The notes: generated from the letters alone by a model not told the origin. Numbered from the stretch's first letter, positions 52,588 to 61,822 are shown. The stretch: 64,000 bases of DNA from Microbacterium terricola (GCF_027943945.1 NZ_AP027141.1:2852001-2916000); one strand, 5' to 3'. Program-made: numbers and translations.

Positions 52588-52609
52588 TTTAGCTGGACGT
52601 CCTAGTAAA
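52588..52609. promoter_or_regulatory. operator TTTA-N3-GGACGTCC-N3-TAAA upstream of the acyl-CoA dehydrogenase
   Basis: A 22-bp near-perfect palindrome centred on GGACGTCC, in the 121-base gap between the thiolase and the dehydrogenase, at about -70 to -90 from the ATG. Shape is typical of a TetR-family site for acyl-CoA metabolism. Confidence 0.6.
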
Positions 52610-52642
52610 TTCCATGGGTGTCGCCGATCGGCACCGCGACTG

Positions 52643-53818
52643 TCAGAGACGCTCGATGATGGTCGCGTTGGCCATGCCGCCGCCCTCGCACATGGTCTGG
52701 AGGCCCCAGCGGCCGCCGGACTCCTCGAGCTGAGCCACGAGCGTTCCGAGCAGCCGCGTTCCCGACGAGCCGAGCGCGTGGCCGAGCGCGATCGCCCCGC
52801 CCCAGGGGTTCAGCTTGGCGGGGTCTGCGTGCAGCTCCGCCGCCCAGGCGAGCGGCACGGAGGCGAACGCCTCGTTCACCTCGTAGGCGTCGAGGTCGTC
52901 CATCGTCAGCCCACCGCGCTCCAGGACCCGGCGCGTCGCCGGGATCGGACCGGTGAGCATGAGCAGCGGATCGTCGCCGACGACCGCGAACGCGTGGAAC
53001 CGTGCCCGGGGTGTGAGACCGAGCTCGACCGCCCGCTCCTCGCTCATGATGAGCGCGGCCGATGCCCCGTCGGTCAGCGGGGACGAGTTGCCTGCGGTGA
53101 TCCGCCAGTCCAGCTCGGGGAACCTCTCGGCGTAGGCGTCCGTGCGGAACGCGGGACCGAGGGCGGCCAGCGCCGCGGCGGTCGTGGCCGCCCGCACGGT
53201 CTCGTCGGAGGTGACCCCGGCCGTCGGGAGCAGCTGCCCGGCGAAGCTGCCTCGGGCTCCCGCATCCGCCGCCCTGCGATGGGACTCGGCCGCGTACGCA
53301 TCCAGCTCGGCCCGCGAGAGCCCCCACCTGTGCGCGATGAGCTCGGCGGACACTCCCTGGTTGACGAGCCCCGCGGGGTACCTCGCGGAGATGCCCGGCG
53401 ACACCGGCGATCCGCCCACGGAGGCGGCGATGCCGAGCGGGAGCCTGCTCATCGACTCGACGCCACCGGCGATCACGATGTCGTATGCCCCCGCGATGAC
53501 CCCCTGCGCGGCGAAGTGCGCGGCCTGCTGAGACGATCCGCACTGCCGGTCGATCGTCGTCGCCGGTACCGACTCGTCGAAGCCCGCGGCGAGCACGGCC
53601 TGGCGGGCGATGTTGGCGGACTGCTCGCCCGCCTGACTGACGCACCCCAGCAGCACATCGTCGATCTGCGTCGACTCGAGGCCGTTGCGCTCGAGCACGG
53701 CGGTGAGCACGCCGGCGGCGAGATCCACCGGGTGCACTCCGCTCAGCGCGCCGCCGGGCTTGCCGCGTCCGGAGGGTGTGCGGACGACGTCGACGATGAC
53801 GGCGGTGCGCGTGCTCAT
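52643..53818 (-). CDS. acetyl-CoA C-acyltransferase (thiolase)
   Basis: A 391-residue type II thiolase. Active-site residues: Cys93 in TIDRQCGSSQQA, His in GAIALGHALGSSGTRLL, and Cys in TMCEGGGMANATI; also YEVNEAFASVPLAW. It cleaves 3-ketoacyl-CoA to acetyl-CoA plus acyl-CoA, a source of propionyl-CoA for odd chains. The start overlaps the citrate synthase-type gene by one base (TGATG), so it is part of the methylcitrate operon, an unusual partner. Confidence 0.93.
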   Translation of the reverse strand: MSTRTAVIVDVVRTPSGRGKPGGALSGVHPVDLAAGVLTAVLERNGLESTQIDDVLLGCVSQAGEQSANIARQAVLAAGFDESVPATTIDRQCGSSQQAAHFAAQGVIAGAYDIVIAGGVESMSRLPLGIAASVGGSPVSPGISARYPAGLVNQGVSAELIAHRWGLSRAELDAYAAESHRRAADAGARGSFAGQLLPTAGVTSDETVRAATTAAALAALGPAFRTDAYAERFPELDWRITAGNSSPLTDGASAALIMSEERAVELGLTPRARFHAFAVVGDDPLLMLTGPIPATRRVLERGGLTMDDLDAYEVNEAFASVPLAWAAELHADPAKLNPWGGAIALGHALGSSGTRLLGTLVAQLEESGGRWGLQTMCEGGGMANATIIERL

Positions 53819-55002
53819 CAGCCGGCGGCCTCCTCCGCGCGCGTCAGCGCCTCGGCGACGGCGGGGTCGGGAACGTAGCCCTCGATGTGGCGCTCGTCGG
53901 GCCCGACGTACTCCGACAGCGGCCGGATGAGCGCGTTCGAGCCGAGCTGCTCCATGATGTGCGCGGTCCAGCCCGTGACCCGCGCCGCGACGAACAGCGG
54001 GGTGAAGGTGAGGATGTCGAACCCGATCAGGCTGTACGCGGGGCCGGACGGGTAGTCGAGGTTGGGGTAGATGCCCTTGCGCGAGACGAACTCGGACTCG
54101 AGGGTGTCGTAGAGCTCGGCGACGTCCGGCCGGTCGTAGTGCGCGACGAGCGTGTCGAGCGCGGCTTTCATCGTCGGCACGCGCGAATCGCCGCGTTTGT
54201 AGACGCGGTGGCCGAAGCCCATGATCTTGCGCTTCGAGGCGAGCGCGTCGTCGAGCCACGGCACGACGTTCGAGGCATCGCCGATCTCCTCGAAGATGTG
54301 CAGCACCGCCTCGTTCGCACCACCGTGCAGCGGGCCCTTCAGCGCGCCGACGGCGGCCACGACGGCCGAGTACAGGTCGCTGAGGGCCGAGGCGACCACG
54401 CGGGCCGTGAACGTCGAGGCATTGAACGAGTGCTCGGCGTACAGCACCATCGACCGGTTGAACGCGTCCACGACGACCGGGTCGGCCTCGACGCCGAAGG
54501 TCATCCAGAGGAAGTTCGCGGCGTAGTCGAGGTCGTCGCGCGGGGCGATCGGCTCGTCGCCGTGACGGCGGCGCTGGCCGTAGGCGACGATCGCGGGGAG
54601 CGCGGCGAAGAGGCGGATGCTGCGTTCGAGGTTGTCCTCCACGCTGCCGCTGGCTTCGAGCACCGATCCGCGGCCGGCCAGGTCGATCGCGCCGATCAGG
54701 CTCAGCGCGGTGCGCACCTCGTCCATCGGATGGGCGTCCAGCGGCACCAGGTCGATCGCGGCGATCACCTCGGGTGTGAGCGTGCGGTGCGCGCGCTCGG
54801 TGGCCCGGAGGGCGGCGAGCTCGTCGTCGGTGGGCAGCTCGCCGTGCCAGAGCAGGTGGGCGACCGCCTCGAACGGCTGCGTCGCCGCGAGCTCCTGCAC
54901 CGGGTACCCGCGGTACAGCAGGGAGTTCGTCTCGGGGTTGACCTTGCTGATCGCCGTCTCGTCGGCGACGACGCCGGCCAGGCCCTTCTTGATGTCGGTC
55001 AT
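53818..55002 (-). CDS. prpC: 2-methylcitrate synthase (citrate synthase family)
   Basis: A 394-residue enzyme joining propionyl-CoA and oxaloacetate to 2-methylcitrate. MTDIKKGLAGVVADETAISKVNPETNSLLYRGYPVQELA (in parts) is a PrpC-type start. Catalytic His residues lie in GALKGPLHGGANEAVL and FGHRVYKRGDSR. ATGA overlap with prpB and TGATG with the thiolase. Its place between prpB and a thiolase, not a TCA cluster, favours methylcitrate over citrate synthase function; the enzyme probably does some of both. Confidence 0.92.
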   Translation of the reverse strand: MTDIKKGLAGVVADETAISKVNPETNSLLYRGYPVQELAATQPFEAVAHLLWHGELPTDDELAALRATERAHRTLTPEVIAAIDLVPLDAHPMDEVRTALSLIGAIDLAGRGSVLEASGSVEDNLERSIRLFAALPAIVAYGQRRRHGDEPIAPRDDLDYAANFLWMTFGVEADPVVVDAFNRSMVLYAEHSFNASTFTARVVASALSDLYSAVVAAVGALKGPLHGGANEAVLHIFEEIGDASNVVPWLDDALASKRKIMGFGHRVYKRGDSRVPTMKAALDTLVAHYDRPDVAELYDTLESEFVSRKGIYPNLDYPSGPAYSLIGFDILTFTPLFVAARVTGWTAHIMEQLGSNALIRPLSEYVGPDERHIEGYVPDPAVAEALTRAEEAAG

Positions 55003-55907
55003 GCGGGGTCCTTCTCGATCTGGAAGTTGAAGATGGAGGTGTCGAACTGGTTGTAGCCCTCGTAGTCGATCAGGTCGTACAGGTCGGCGCGATGCTGCAT
55101 CTCGCCGAGTCTCGTCGTGAGGTTGCCCTCGTCGATGAGCGTATCCAGAGCGCGGGATGCCGCGCCCATCGCGATGCGCAGCAGCGAGACCGGCCAGATC
55201 ACCATGTTGACGCCGGCGCTGCGCAGCTGCTCGACCGTGAAGAGGTCGCTCTTGCCGAACTCCGTCATGTTGGCGAGGATCGGCACGTCCAGCGCCGTGC
55301 GCATCGCCTCGAACTCCCCGAGGTCGCGCATCGCCTCGGGGAAGATCGCGTCCGCCCCGGCGTCCACGAGCGCCTTCGCGCGGTCGATCGCGGCATCGAT
55401 GCCCTCTACGGCACGGATGTCGGTGCGCGCCATGATGAGGAACCCGGGGTCGCGGCGCGCGTCGACGGCTGCGCGGATGCGCTTGACGGCGGTGTCGGCG
55501 TCGACGACGGCCTTGCCGTCGAGGTGCCCGCAGCGCTTCGGATTGACCTGGTCTTCGATGTGGGTGCCGGCGAGACCCGCGTCCTCCAGCGTCTGGATGG
55601 TCCGCGCCACGTTCATGGGCTCGCCGAATCCGGTGTCGGCGTCGATGATCGCGGGCAGATCGGTCATCCGCGCGATCTGCTGACCGCGCCCGGCGACCTC
55701 GGTGAGCGTGGTCAGCCCGATGTCGGGCAGCCCGAGATCGGCGCTCAGGACCGCGCCGGAGATGTAGACGCCGTCGAACCCCTTGCGCTCGATGAGCCGT
55801 GCCGACAGCGGGTTGAAGGCCCCGGGGAACCGCAGCAGCTCGCCCGAGGCGAGCCGCTCGCGCAGCACGCGGCGCTTCTCCGTCGCGGTGACGGTCGAGT
55901 ACAGCAT
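54999..55907 (-). CDS. prpB: methylisocitrate lyase
   Basis: A 302-residue lyase of the isocitrate lyase/PEP mutase superfamily that splits 2-methylisocitrate to pyruvate and succinate. The signature DQVNPKRCGHLDGKAVV (catalytic Cys in KRCGH), IIDADTGFGEPMNVARTI (metal Asp) and MTEFGKSDLFTVEQL are present. Length normal. ATG at 55907 overlaps the prpD stop (TGATG). Confidence 0.94.
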   Translation of the reverse strand: MLYSTVTATEKRRVLRERLASGELLRFPGAFNPLSARLIERKGFDGVYISGAVLSADLGLPDIGLTTLTEVAGRGQQIARMTDLPAIIDADTGFGEPMNVARTIQTLEDAGLAGTHIEDQVNPKRCGHLDGKAVVDADTAVKRIRAAVDARRDPGFLIMARTDIRAVEGIDAAIDRAKALVDAGADAIFPEAMRDLGEFEAMRTALDVPILANMTEFGKSDLFTVEQLRSAGVNMVIWPVSLLRIAMGAASRALDTLIDEGNLTTRLGEMQHRADLYDLIDYEGYNQFDTSIFNFQIEKDPA

Positions 55908-57448
55908 CAGAAGAGCCCCTTCGGGGCCGGCGCGGTCAGGAGCGTCCCCGGCTTCGCCACGATCGACAGCTGCTGCACCTCTTCGGCCGTGAGCTCGGGC
56001 AGACGCTGCGCGAGGTCGAGGAACCGTTCGATCTCGTCCGCCTCCAGGACCGGCTCGGCCAGGATCCGGAACTTGCGGATGTAGTCCTCCCGCGCGAACG
56101 GCCGCGCCCCGAGCGGGTGGGCGTCGGCGACCGCGATCTCGTCGACGAGCTCCGAGCCGTCGGCGAAGCGGATCACCACTCGGCCGCCGAAGGCCTTCTC
56201 GTCGGGGTCCTCCGAGTGGTACCGGCGGGTCCACTCCGCGTCCTCTGCCGTGGTGACCTTGTGCCACAGCGCCACCGTGTCGTCACGACCCGCGCGCTCC
56301 GGGGTGTACGAGTCGACGTGATGCCAGCCGCCGTCCTGCAGCGCGACCGTGAAGATGTACGGGATCGAGTGGTCGAGCGTCTCTCGCGACGCGGTCGGGT
56401 CGTACTTCTGCGGGTCGTTCGCACCCGAGCCGATCACGTAGTGCGTGTGGTGGCTGGTGTGCAGCACGACCGATTCGATCTCCGCACCCTCGTCGCTCGT
56501 GCCCTCCCGCAGGGACGGATGCTGCTCACCCAGGCGTCGGGCCAGGTCGATCCACGCCTGCGCCTGGTACTCCGCGGAGTGCTCCTTCGTGTACGAGTCG
56601 AGGATCGCGCGCTTCGCCTCGCCCTCGGCGGGCAGCGGCACGTCGTAGGCGGCGTCGGGGCCGTCCAGCATCCAGGCGATCACGCCGTCCTCGCCCTCGT
56701 AGATGGGCGACGGGGAGGTCTCGCCGCGCATCGCGCGGTCGACCGCCTCGACCGCCATCTTTCCGGCGAACGCGGGCGCATGCGCCTTCCACGTCGAGAT
56801 CTCGCCCTTGCGCGACTGACGGGTCGCGGTCGTCGTGTGCAGCGCCTGACCGATCGCCTGGTAGATGGTCTCGACCGGAAGGCCGAGGAGCGTGCCGATG
56901 CCCGCAGCGGCCGACGGGCCGAGGTGGGCGACATGGTCGATCTTGTGCTTGTGCAGCGAGATCGCCCGCACCAGGTCGATCTGGATCTCGTAGCCGGTGG
57001 CGAGGCCGCGCACGAGGGCGGCTCCGTCGGAGCCGACGTGCTGGGCGACCGCGAGGATCGGCGGGATGTTGTCGCCGGGGTGCGAGTACTCGGCGGCGAG
57101 GAACGTGTCGTGGTAGTCGAGCTCGCGGACGGCGACGCCGTTCGCCCACGCCGCCCACTCGGGCGAGGTGCGACGCTCGAGCGGGCAGCCGAAGACGGTC
57201 GCGCCCGACCCGGACACCGACACGGCGTGGTCGAGCGCCTGCTGCCGGGCGGCGCTCACCGGCGCGCGCGTGACGGATGCCGCCGCCACCGCGGCGTTGT
57301 CGATCACGCGGTTGATGATCATCTCGACCACGTCGTCGTCCACGGCGACGGGGTCGGCGGCGATCTGCGCCAGGTGCCAGGCGAGCTGTCCCTCGCGTTC
57401 GAGGTTCTCGTCACTGCGGTGGACGCGGAGGTGGTGGATGACGGTCAT
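55907..57448 (-). CDS. prpD: 2-methylcitrate dehydratase (MmgE/PrpD family)
   Basis: A 513-residue dehydratase turning 2-methylcitrate to 2-methylaconitate. [16 protein letters not shown] then [19 protein letters not shown]; a long N-terminal half with [46 protein letters not shown] (in parts), [24 protein letters not shown], and [37 protein letters not shown] typical of the family. AAAGG SD; ATG 57448 chosen over a longer frame with no SD. First enzyme gene of the operon, 10 bases after the regulator. Confidence 0.93.
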   Translation of the reverse strand: MTVIHHLRVHRSDENLEREGQLAWHLAQIAADPVAVDDDVVEMIINRVIDNAAVAAASVTRAPVSAARQQALDHAVSVSGSGATVFGCPLERRTSPEWAAWANGVAVRELDYHDTFLAAEYSHPGDNIPPILAVAQHVGSDGAALVRGLATGYEIQIDLVRAISLHKHKIDHVAHLGPSAAAGIGTLLGLPVETIYQAIGQALHTTTATRQSRKGEISTWKAHAPAFAGKMAVEAVDRAMRGETSPSPIYEGEDGVIAWMLDGPDAAYDVPLPAEGEAKRAILDSYTKEHSAEYQAQAWIDLARRLGEQHPSLREGTSDEGAEIESVVLHTSHHTHYVIGSGANDPQKYDPTASRETLDHSIPYIFTVALQDGGWHHVDSYTPERAGRDDTVALWHKVTTAEDAEWTRRYHSEDPDEKAFGGRVVIRFADGSELVDEIAVADAHPLGARPFAREDYIRKFRILAEPVLEADEIERFLDLAQRLPELTAEEVQQLSIVAKPGTLLTAPAPKGLF

Positions 57449-57458
57449 GTCGTGCCTT

Positions 57459-58094
57459 TCATGAGACGGACGCGAGGATGCTGACCAGCGCGTTGTGCAG
57501 GTGCACGTGCGTCGCGTGGGCCGCAAGGTCGGTGTCGCCGGCCGCGATCGCGCAGGCGATGAGCCGGTGCTCGGCCACGGATGCCGCGAGCCGGTCGGGG
57601 TTGTCGCGCGCGAGACGGCGCACGCGCACGAGATGCGTGCGCACCGTCCGGAGGGCGGCGCTGAGGTACTCGTTCGCCACAGCGTCGTCGACGGCGGCGT
57701 CGAAGCGCGCGATGAGCTCGTAGTACGCGTCGAGGCCGGCAGCGCCCTCGAGCGTGGCGACGTCGAACTCCGCGGCGAGCGCGGCGAACGTCTCGGCGCC
57801 GCCGCGGCCGGCGTGCTCGGCGGCGATCCGCGCGGCCGACTCCTCGAGTGCGCGGCGCACCTGGAACAGTTCGCGGATGTCCCCCGCGTCGATGTCGGTC
57901 ACGACCGTGACGCGGGCGGACTGCTGCGCGACGAGGCCGTCGGCGGCGAGCCGCCCGAGCGCCTCCCGCAGCGGGGTACGGCTCACGCCCAGACGCGCCG
58001 CCTGCTCGACTTCGCCGAGGACCGTGCCGGGTGAGAGGAGCCCGGACTGGATCTCGTCGAGGAGCGTGTCATAGGCGCGATCGCTCGCTCGCAT
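57459..58094 (-). CDS. GntR/FCD-type regulator of the methylcitrate operon
   Basis: A 211-residue GntR-family regulator. Winged-helix head ([44 protein letters not shown]) and C-terminal FCD helical domain ([22 protein letters not shown]) with the His/Asp set used to bind a metal and a small acid. I took ATG 58094, where GAGGGGG lies 8 bases upstream; ATG 58118 would start inside the operator zone. Being first in the prpDBC operon, it probably senses a methylcitrate-cycle intermediate. Confidence 0.86.
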   Translation of the reverse strand: MRASDRAYDTLLDEIQSGLLSPGTVLGEVEQAARLGVSRTPLREALGRLAADGLVAQQSARVTVVTDIDAGDIRELFQVRRALEESAARIAAEHAGRGGAETFAALAAEFDVATLEGAAGLDAYYELIARFDAAVDDAVANEYLSAALRTVRTHLVRVRRLARDNPDRLAASVAEHRLIACAIAAGDTDLAAHATHVHLHNALVSILASVS

Positions 58095-58128
58095 GCGGCC
58101 CACCCCCTCGTCGCTCATCGTTCTACAT

Positions 58129-58190
58129 TGTATACATAGTTGGCGAGCGGGCGCCCCGAAGTGCCAGCTTCGGGCCGCAAGCGTATACAT
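58129..58190. promoter_or_regulatory. GntR-type GTATACA operators and a hairpin
   Basis: TGTATACA (58129-58136) is a perfect palindrome and GTATACAT recurs at 58183-58190, about 54 bases away. Between them CCCGAAG/CTTCGGG (58155-58161, 58168-58174) form a 7-bp hairpin. They lie just upstream of the GntR gene and fit autoregulation. Confidence 0.55.
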
Positions 58191-58244
58191 AATCGACTCG
58201 CCAGCGAGATCCCGCCACTCTTGCGAACCCCGCACTTCCCACTA

Positions 58245-58260
58245 TTCACAAATTCGTGAA
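58245..58260. promoter_or_regulatory. TTCAC-N6-GTGAA operator before the exporter operon
   Basis: TTCACAAATTCGTGAA is an inverted repeat just 20 bases before the ABC ATPase ATG (58281), within an A+T-rich spot. The MarR/GbsR-like regulator encoded third in the operon (60902-61378) is the natural candidate to bind it. Confidence 0.6.
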
Positions 58261-58280
58261 ATCGGCGTACGCTCGCGCGC

Positions 58281-59219
58281 ATGGCTACCGTCATCCACAC
58301 CAGCGGGCTCGTCAAGCGGTACGGCAAGGTCCGCGCGCTCGATGGCCTCGACCTCGAGGTCGAGGCCGGTCAGATCCACGGCTTCCTCGGGCCGAACGGC
58401 GCGGGGAAGTCCACCACCATCCGCGTGCTGCTGGGACTCGCCCGCGCCACCTCAGGAGAGGCCACGGTCTTGGGCGGCGACCCCTGGCGGGACGCCGTCT
58501 CGCTGCACCGCCGCATCGCGTCGGTGCCGGGCGACGTCAGCCTCTGGCCGAACCTCTCCGGCGGCGAGGCGATCGATCTGCTCGCACGCCTGCGCGGCGC
58601 CCCGCGCCGTGACGCCGCCTTCAGGGCCGAGAAGGAGCGTCTGATGCACGCGTTCCAGTTCGACCCGCGCAAGAAGGGCCGCGCCTACTCGAAGGGCAAC
58701 CGGCAGAAGGTCGCCCTGATCGCGGCGTTCTCGGTGCCCGCAGACCTGTACGTCTTCGACGAGCCGACCAGCGGTCTCGACCCGCTCATGGAGGTCGTCT
58801 TCCGCGCGGAGATCGACCGTCTCCGCGCGGCGGGGGCGACGGTGCTGCTGTCCAGCCACATCCTGTCCGAGGTCGAGCTGCTGTGCGATCGTGTCAGCAT
58901 CATCCGCGCCGGCAGGATCGTCGAGTCCGGCACGCTCGCCGAGCTGCGGCATCTCACCCGCACCGAGGTGTCGTTCGACGCAGCCGCGTCGCCGGAGGCG
59001 ATCCCCGGGGCCCACGACCTCACGGTGGCGGAGGGACGGGCGCGCTTCACCGTCGACAGCGACGCCGTGAACGCGGTCCTTCCCGTCCTCGCCGAGCGCG
59101 CGGTGCAGGGGCTGCGGATCGAGCCGCCCTCGCTGGAGGAGCTGTTCCTGCGGCACTACGGCGACGATGTGGCGGCGCTCGACGCTTCGACGGGCTCAGC
59201 GACCGGAGCGGGTCGGTGA
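58281..59219 (+). CDS. ABC exporter ATP-binding protein
   Basis: A 312-residue ATPase: Walker A GPNGAGKST (residues 38-46), a signature region AYSKGNRQKVALIAAF (variant of LSGGQ, with KGN), Walker B LYVFDEPTSGLDP and a His switch SSHIL. This variant signature and the partner type are typical of ABC-2 exporters annotated for polyketide antibiotic or drug efflux. Its last residues (ALDASTGSATGAGR) come from intergenic-type repeat sequence. Overlaps no gene but the permease ATG is 41 bases after its stop. Confidence 0.88.
   Translation: MATVIHTSGLVKRYGKVRALDGLDLEVEAGQIHGFLGPNGAGKSTTIRVLLGLARATSGEATVLGGDPWRDAVSLHRRIASVPGDVSLWPNLSGGEAIDLLARLRGAPRRDAAFRAEKERLMHAFQFDPRKKGRAYSKGNRQKVALIAAFSVPADLYVFDEPTSGLDPLMEVVFRAEIDRLRAAGATVLLSSHILSEVELLCDRVSIIRAGRIVESGTLAELRHLTRTEVSFDAAASPEAIPGAHDLTVAEGRARFTVDSDAVNAVLPVLAERAVQGLRIEPPSLEELFLRHYGDDVAALDASTGSATGAGR
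59184..59206. repeat. intergenic-type CTTCGACGGGCTCAGCGACC repeat at the gene end
   Basis: GCTTCGACGGGCTCAGCGACCGG codes the last few residues of the ABC ATPase (ASTGSATG) and is a form of the short repeat seen elsewhere (47007-47026). It is followed by two GACCGGAGCGGG copies. Confidence 0.5.
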
Positions 59220-59259
59220 CCGACCGGAGCGGGGCGATGAGCGGCGTGGCGGCGGGGCG

Positions 59260-60897
59260 ATGAGCGGCCTCGCTCCGCTGCTGCGGCAGCGGGTACAGCG
59301 CGACGGGAAGCAGCTGCTGATCTGGACGCTCGGCACCGGGCTGTTCGCGTACGCGTCGTACAGCGCCGTCTCCCAGTCCTACGGCGATCTCCAGGAGCGT
59401 CAGGCGCTCCTCGTCACGGTCATGGCGAACCCGGTCATCCTGCTCTTCCGCGGTCTTCCCTCCGGGGCTGGGGAAGGCCAGCTCATGGTGTTCCTGATCC
59501 TCCCCTGGCTGGCCATGCTCGCGGCGTTCATGAGCACGTTCCTCGCCGTGCGCCACACGCGCATGGACGAGGAGCAGGCGCGCGCCGAACTGGTCGCGGC
59601 GACTCCCGCCGGGCGCACGACCCCCGTGGTGGCGACCGTGATCCACGGGCTCATCGCGAACGTCGTCCTCGCCGCACTCACCACGCTCGGCTTCCTTGCG
59701 ACCGGACTCGAGCCGACCGAGGCGAACGTCGCCGGCGCGAAGGTCGCCGGCTTCGCCGTCGGCGCCGTCGGCGTCGCCTTCCTCGGCATCGGGCTCATCG
59801 CGGGCCAGATCATGCGCACGTCGCGCGGCGCGAACGCCCTCGCCGTGTGGACCCTCATCGTCACCTTCGTGTTCGCGGGCCTCGGCAATGCGCTCGGCAC
59901 CCCGAGCGACGACCTGCAGCGGATGGAGAGCTCATGGCTGACATGGCTCTCCCCCTTCGGCTGGGGCGAGAACACGCGCGCGTACGCCGACGACGACCTG
60001 TGGCCGGGCGTCCTCGCCCTCGGGTTCGGCCTCGCCCTGGCCGGTGTCGCCATCGCACTCCAGTCGGCGCGCGATCTCGGCGAGGGCTTCATGCCCGAGC
60101 GGGCGGCGCGCGCCGCGGCAGGCCCCCTGCTCTCGACGCCGACCGGCCTCGTCTGGCGTCTCACGTGGGGAGCGATCCTCGGGTGGACCATCGGGGGCCT
60201 GCTCACCGGGATGCTGTCGACCGCGCTCGCCTCGGTCGTCGACGAGGTGAGCGGCGACAACCCGGCCATCGTGGACATCCTCGAGAAGATCGGCGGCAGC
60301 AACGGCAGCCTCGATCAGGCGACCGTCTCGGTGTTCTTCCTGATGCTCGGCATCTTCGCGGCCGGCGCCGGGGTGCAGACGGTGATCCGCGCCCGCCAGG
60401 AGGAGGCGCACGGCACCGCAGAACCTGTGCTGTCCGCTGCCGTCGGTCGTGTGCGCTGGCTGGTCGACTACCTCGTCGTGGCCGTCATCGCCATGGTCCT
60501 CGTCGTCGCGGCGGGCATGCTCGGAGCGCTGCTGGGGCTGGGCTCGATGGACGACGGCGCGCAGCTCGTCGAGACCATCGTCGTCACCGGCCTGGGGCAG
60601 CTGGCCGCCGCATCCGTCTTCCTGGTCCTCACCGCCCTGGTCTTCGTCCTCGCTCCCCGCGCCACGATCGTGGTGGGATGGACGCTCGTCGTCGTCGGCG
60701 CGATCTTCGGGCTGTTCGGTCCGCTGTTCGGCTTCCCGGACTGGATGGCCGGCCTGTCCCCGCTGGAGGCAGCCCCCAACGTGACGGTGGACGGCGTGCA
60801 GCTCGACGGGCTCTGGTGGCTGCTCGTGGTCGCCGCGGTCGGCGGCATCGGATCCATCGCGCTGATGCGTCGCCGCGAGCTTGCCACGGGAGGATAG
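59260..60897 (+). CDS. ABC-2 type exporter permease
   Basis: A 545-residue membrane protein with about 12 helices in two six-helix halves (positions around 25-300 and 310-540), as in polyketide-antibiotic type ABC permeases. Region LAVRHTRMDEEQARAELVAATPAGRTT is the characteristic cytoplasmic loop. The ATG at 59260 is one of two ATGAGCGGC copies made by a direct duplication of GGGGCGATGAGCGGC; the first ATG (59236) reads an eight-codon frame that stops at this gene's start. Exported compound unknown. Confidence 0.85.
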   Translation: MSGLAPLLRQRVQRDGKQLLIWTLGTGLFAYASYSAVSQSYGDLQERQALLVTVMANPVILLFRGLPSGAGEGQLMVFLILPWLAMLAAFMSTFLAVRHTRMDEEQARAELVAATPAGRTTPVVATVIHGLIANVVLAALTTLGFLATGLEPTEANVAGAKVAGFAVGAVGVAFLGIGLIAGQIMRTSRGANALAVWTLIVTFVFAGLGNALGTPSDDLQRMESSWLTWLSPFGWGENTRAYADDDLWPGVLALGFGLALAGVAIALQSARDLGEGFMPERAARAAAGPLLSTPTGLVWRLTWGAILGWTIGGLLTGMLSTALASVVDEVSGDNPAIVDILEKIGGSNGSLDQATVSVFFLMLGIFAAGAGVQTVIRARQEEAHGTAEPVLSAAVGRVRWLVDYLVVAVIAMVLVVAAGMLGALLGLGSMDDGAQLVETIVVTGLGQLAAASVFLVLTALVFVLAPRATIVVGWTLVVVGAIFGLFGPLFGFPDWMAGLSPLEAAPNVTVDGVQLDGLWWLLVVAAVGGIGSIALMRRRELATGG

Positions 60898-60901
60898 GGG
60901 C

Positions 60902-61378
60902 GTGACGGAGCCGACCTACCCCGGAGCGGAGGCCGCTGAGCGCGCCGCCGCCATGCTCACCGCGGCCGGCATGCCCCGCATGGCGGCTCGCGTGATGATG
61001 GCACTGGTCGGCTCTCCCGACGAGGGCTACTCGGCGGCGGAGCTCGCGGAGCGCCTCGGGGTCTCGGCCGCCGCGGTCTCGGGGGCCGTGAGATACCTGC
61101 AGACGATCCACATCGTCCATCGGCTGTCGCGTGCGGGAGATCGCCGCGATCGCTACGACCTCATCGATGACGGCTGGCACTCGGTGCTCACCGCCAACGC
61201 GCCCCTGTACGCGATGCTCGCCGACCTCATCGACGCCGTGGCCGACGAGAACGCGGATGCGCCTCAGTCCGCCGAGCGCGCGAGGGAGATGTCCGGGTTC
61301 TTCCGGTTCTTCGCCGAGCGGATGCCGGCCTTCCTCGACGAGTGGGAGGCGGAGCGCCGGTCGGGCGCGGACTCGTAG
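60902..61378 (+). CDS. MarR/GbsR-like transcriptional regulator
   Basis: A 158-residue winged-helix regulator: MAARVMMALVGSPDEGYSAAELAERLGVSAAAVSGAVRYLQ (in parts, residues 30-65) then HRLSRAGDRRDRYDLIDDGW, typical of the GbsR/MarR branch. GTG at 60902 with GGAGG 10 bases upstream, 4 bases after the permease stop. As part of the exporter operon it likely represses the operon through the TTCAC-N6-GTGAA site. Confidence 0.86.
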   Translation: MTEPTYPGAEAAERAAAMLTAAGMPRMAARVMMALVGSPDEGYSAAELAERLGVSAAAVSGAVRYLQTIHIVHRLSRAGDRRDRYDLIDDGWHSVLTANAPLYAMLADLIDAVADENADAPQSAERAREMSGFFRFFAERMPAFLDEWEAERRSGADS

Positions 61379-61398
61379 AAGCAGCGGCGCGGCAGCCC

Positions 61399-61761
61399 TC
61401 AGACTCCCGTGGAGCCCTCGAACAGGCCGATCGTGTTGCCGTCGGGGTCGCTGAGCACCGCCCACCAGCTCGTCTCGGTGATCTGCTCCTTGCCGCGCAG
61501 CACGGTGCCGCCGGCGTCCACGGCGGCCGCGAGCGTCTGGTCGATGGAGTCGACCTCGACGTACGAGCGCGGCTGGGTGAAGCCCTCGTCGCGGGGAGCG
61601 AGCCCCCCGCCGCTGATCTTGTTCGGCGCCTGCCACATCGGGTAGCCCTCGAAGCCGGGCACGTCCGCGATCTGCCATCCGAACAGCCCCGAGTAGAACG
61701 CGGTCGCCCGCGCGTAGTCCTGCACCGGGATGTCGATGTGGGTGATGTCTCCGTGGGCCAT
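61399..61761 (-). CDS. VOC family (glyoxalase-like) protein
   Basis: A 120-residue protein with two beta-alpha-beta-beta-beta units of the vicinal oxygen chelate fold: ITHIDIPVQDYARATAFYSGLFGW near the start, and WWAVLSDPDGNTIGLFEGST at the end. These are the glyoxalase/bleomycin-resistance marks, with His (ITHID) and Glu (LFEG) positioned to bind a metal. Substrate unknown. GGAGGAG lies 5 bases upstream of the ATG at 61761. Confidence 0.88.
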   Translation of the reverse strand: MAHGDITHIDIPVQDYARATAFYSGLFGWQIADVPGFEGYPMWQAPNKISGGGLAPRDEGFTQPRSYVEVDSIDQTLAAAVDAGGTVLRGKEQITETSWWAVLSDPDGNTIGLFEGSTGV

Positions 61762-61822
61762 GGGCTCCTCCTCGTCTCGGACGTCACCCAGTGTCGCGCG
61801 GTCGCCCGCGGGCCACAACGGG

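Noticed and set aside
55908..56267. N-terminal extension of prpB
   Set aside because: The open frame upstream overlaps prpD in another frame and lacks the PrpB fold; the ATG at 55907 gives the normal length and TGATG coupling.
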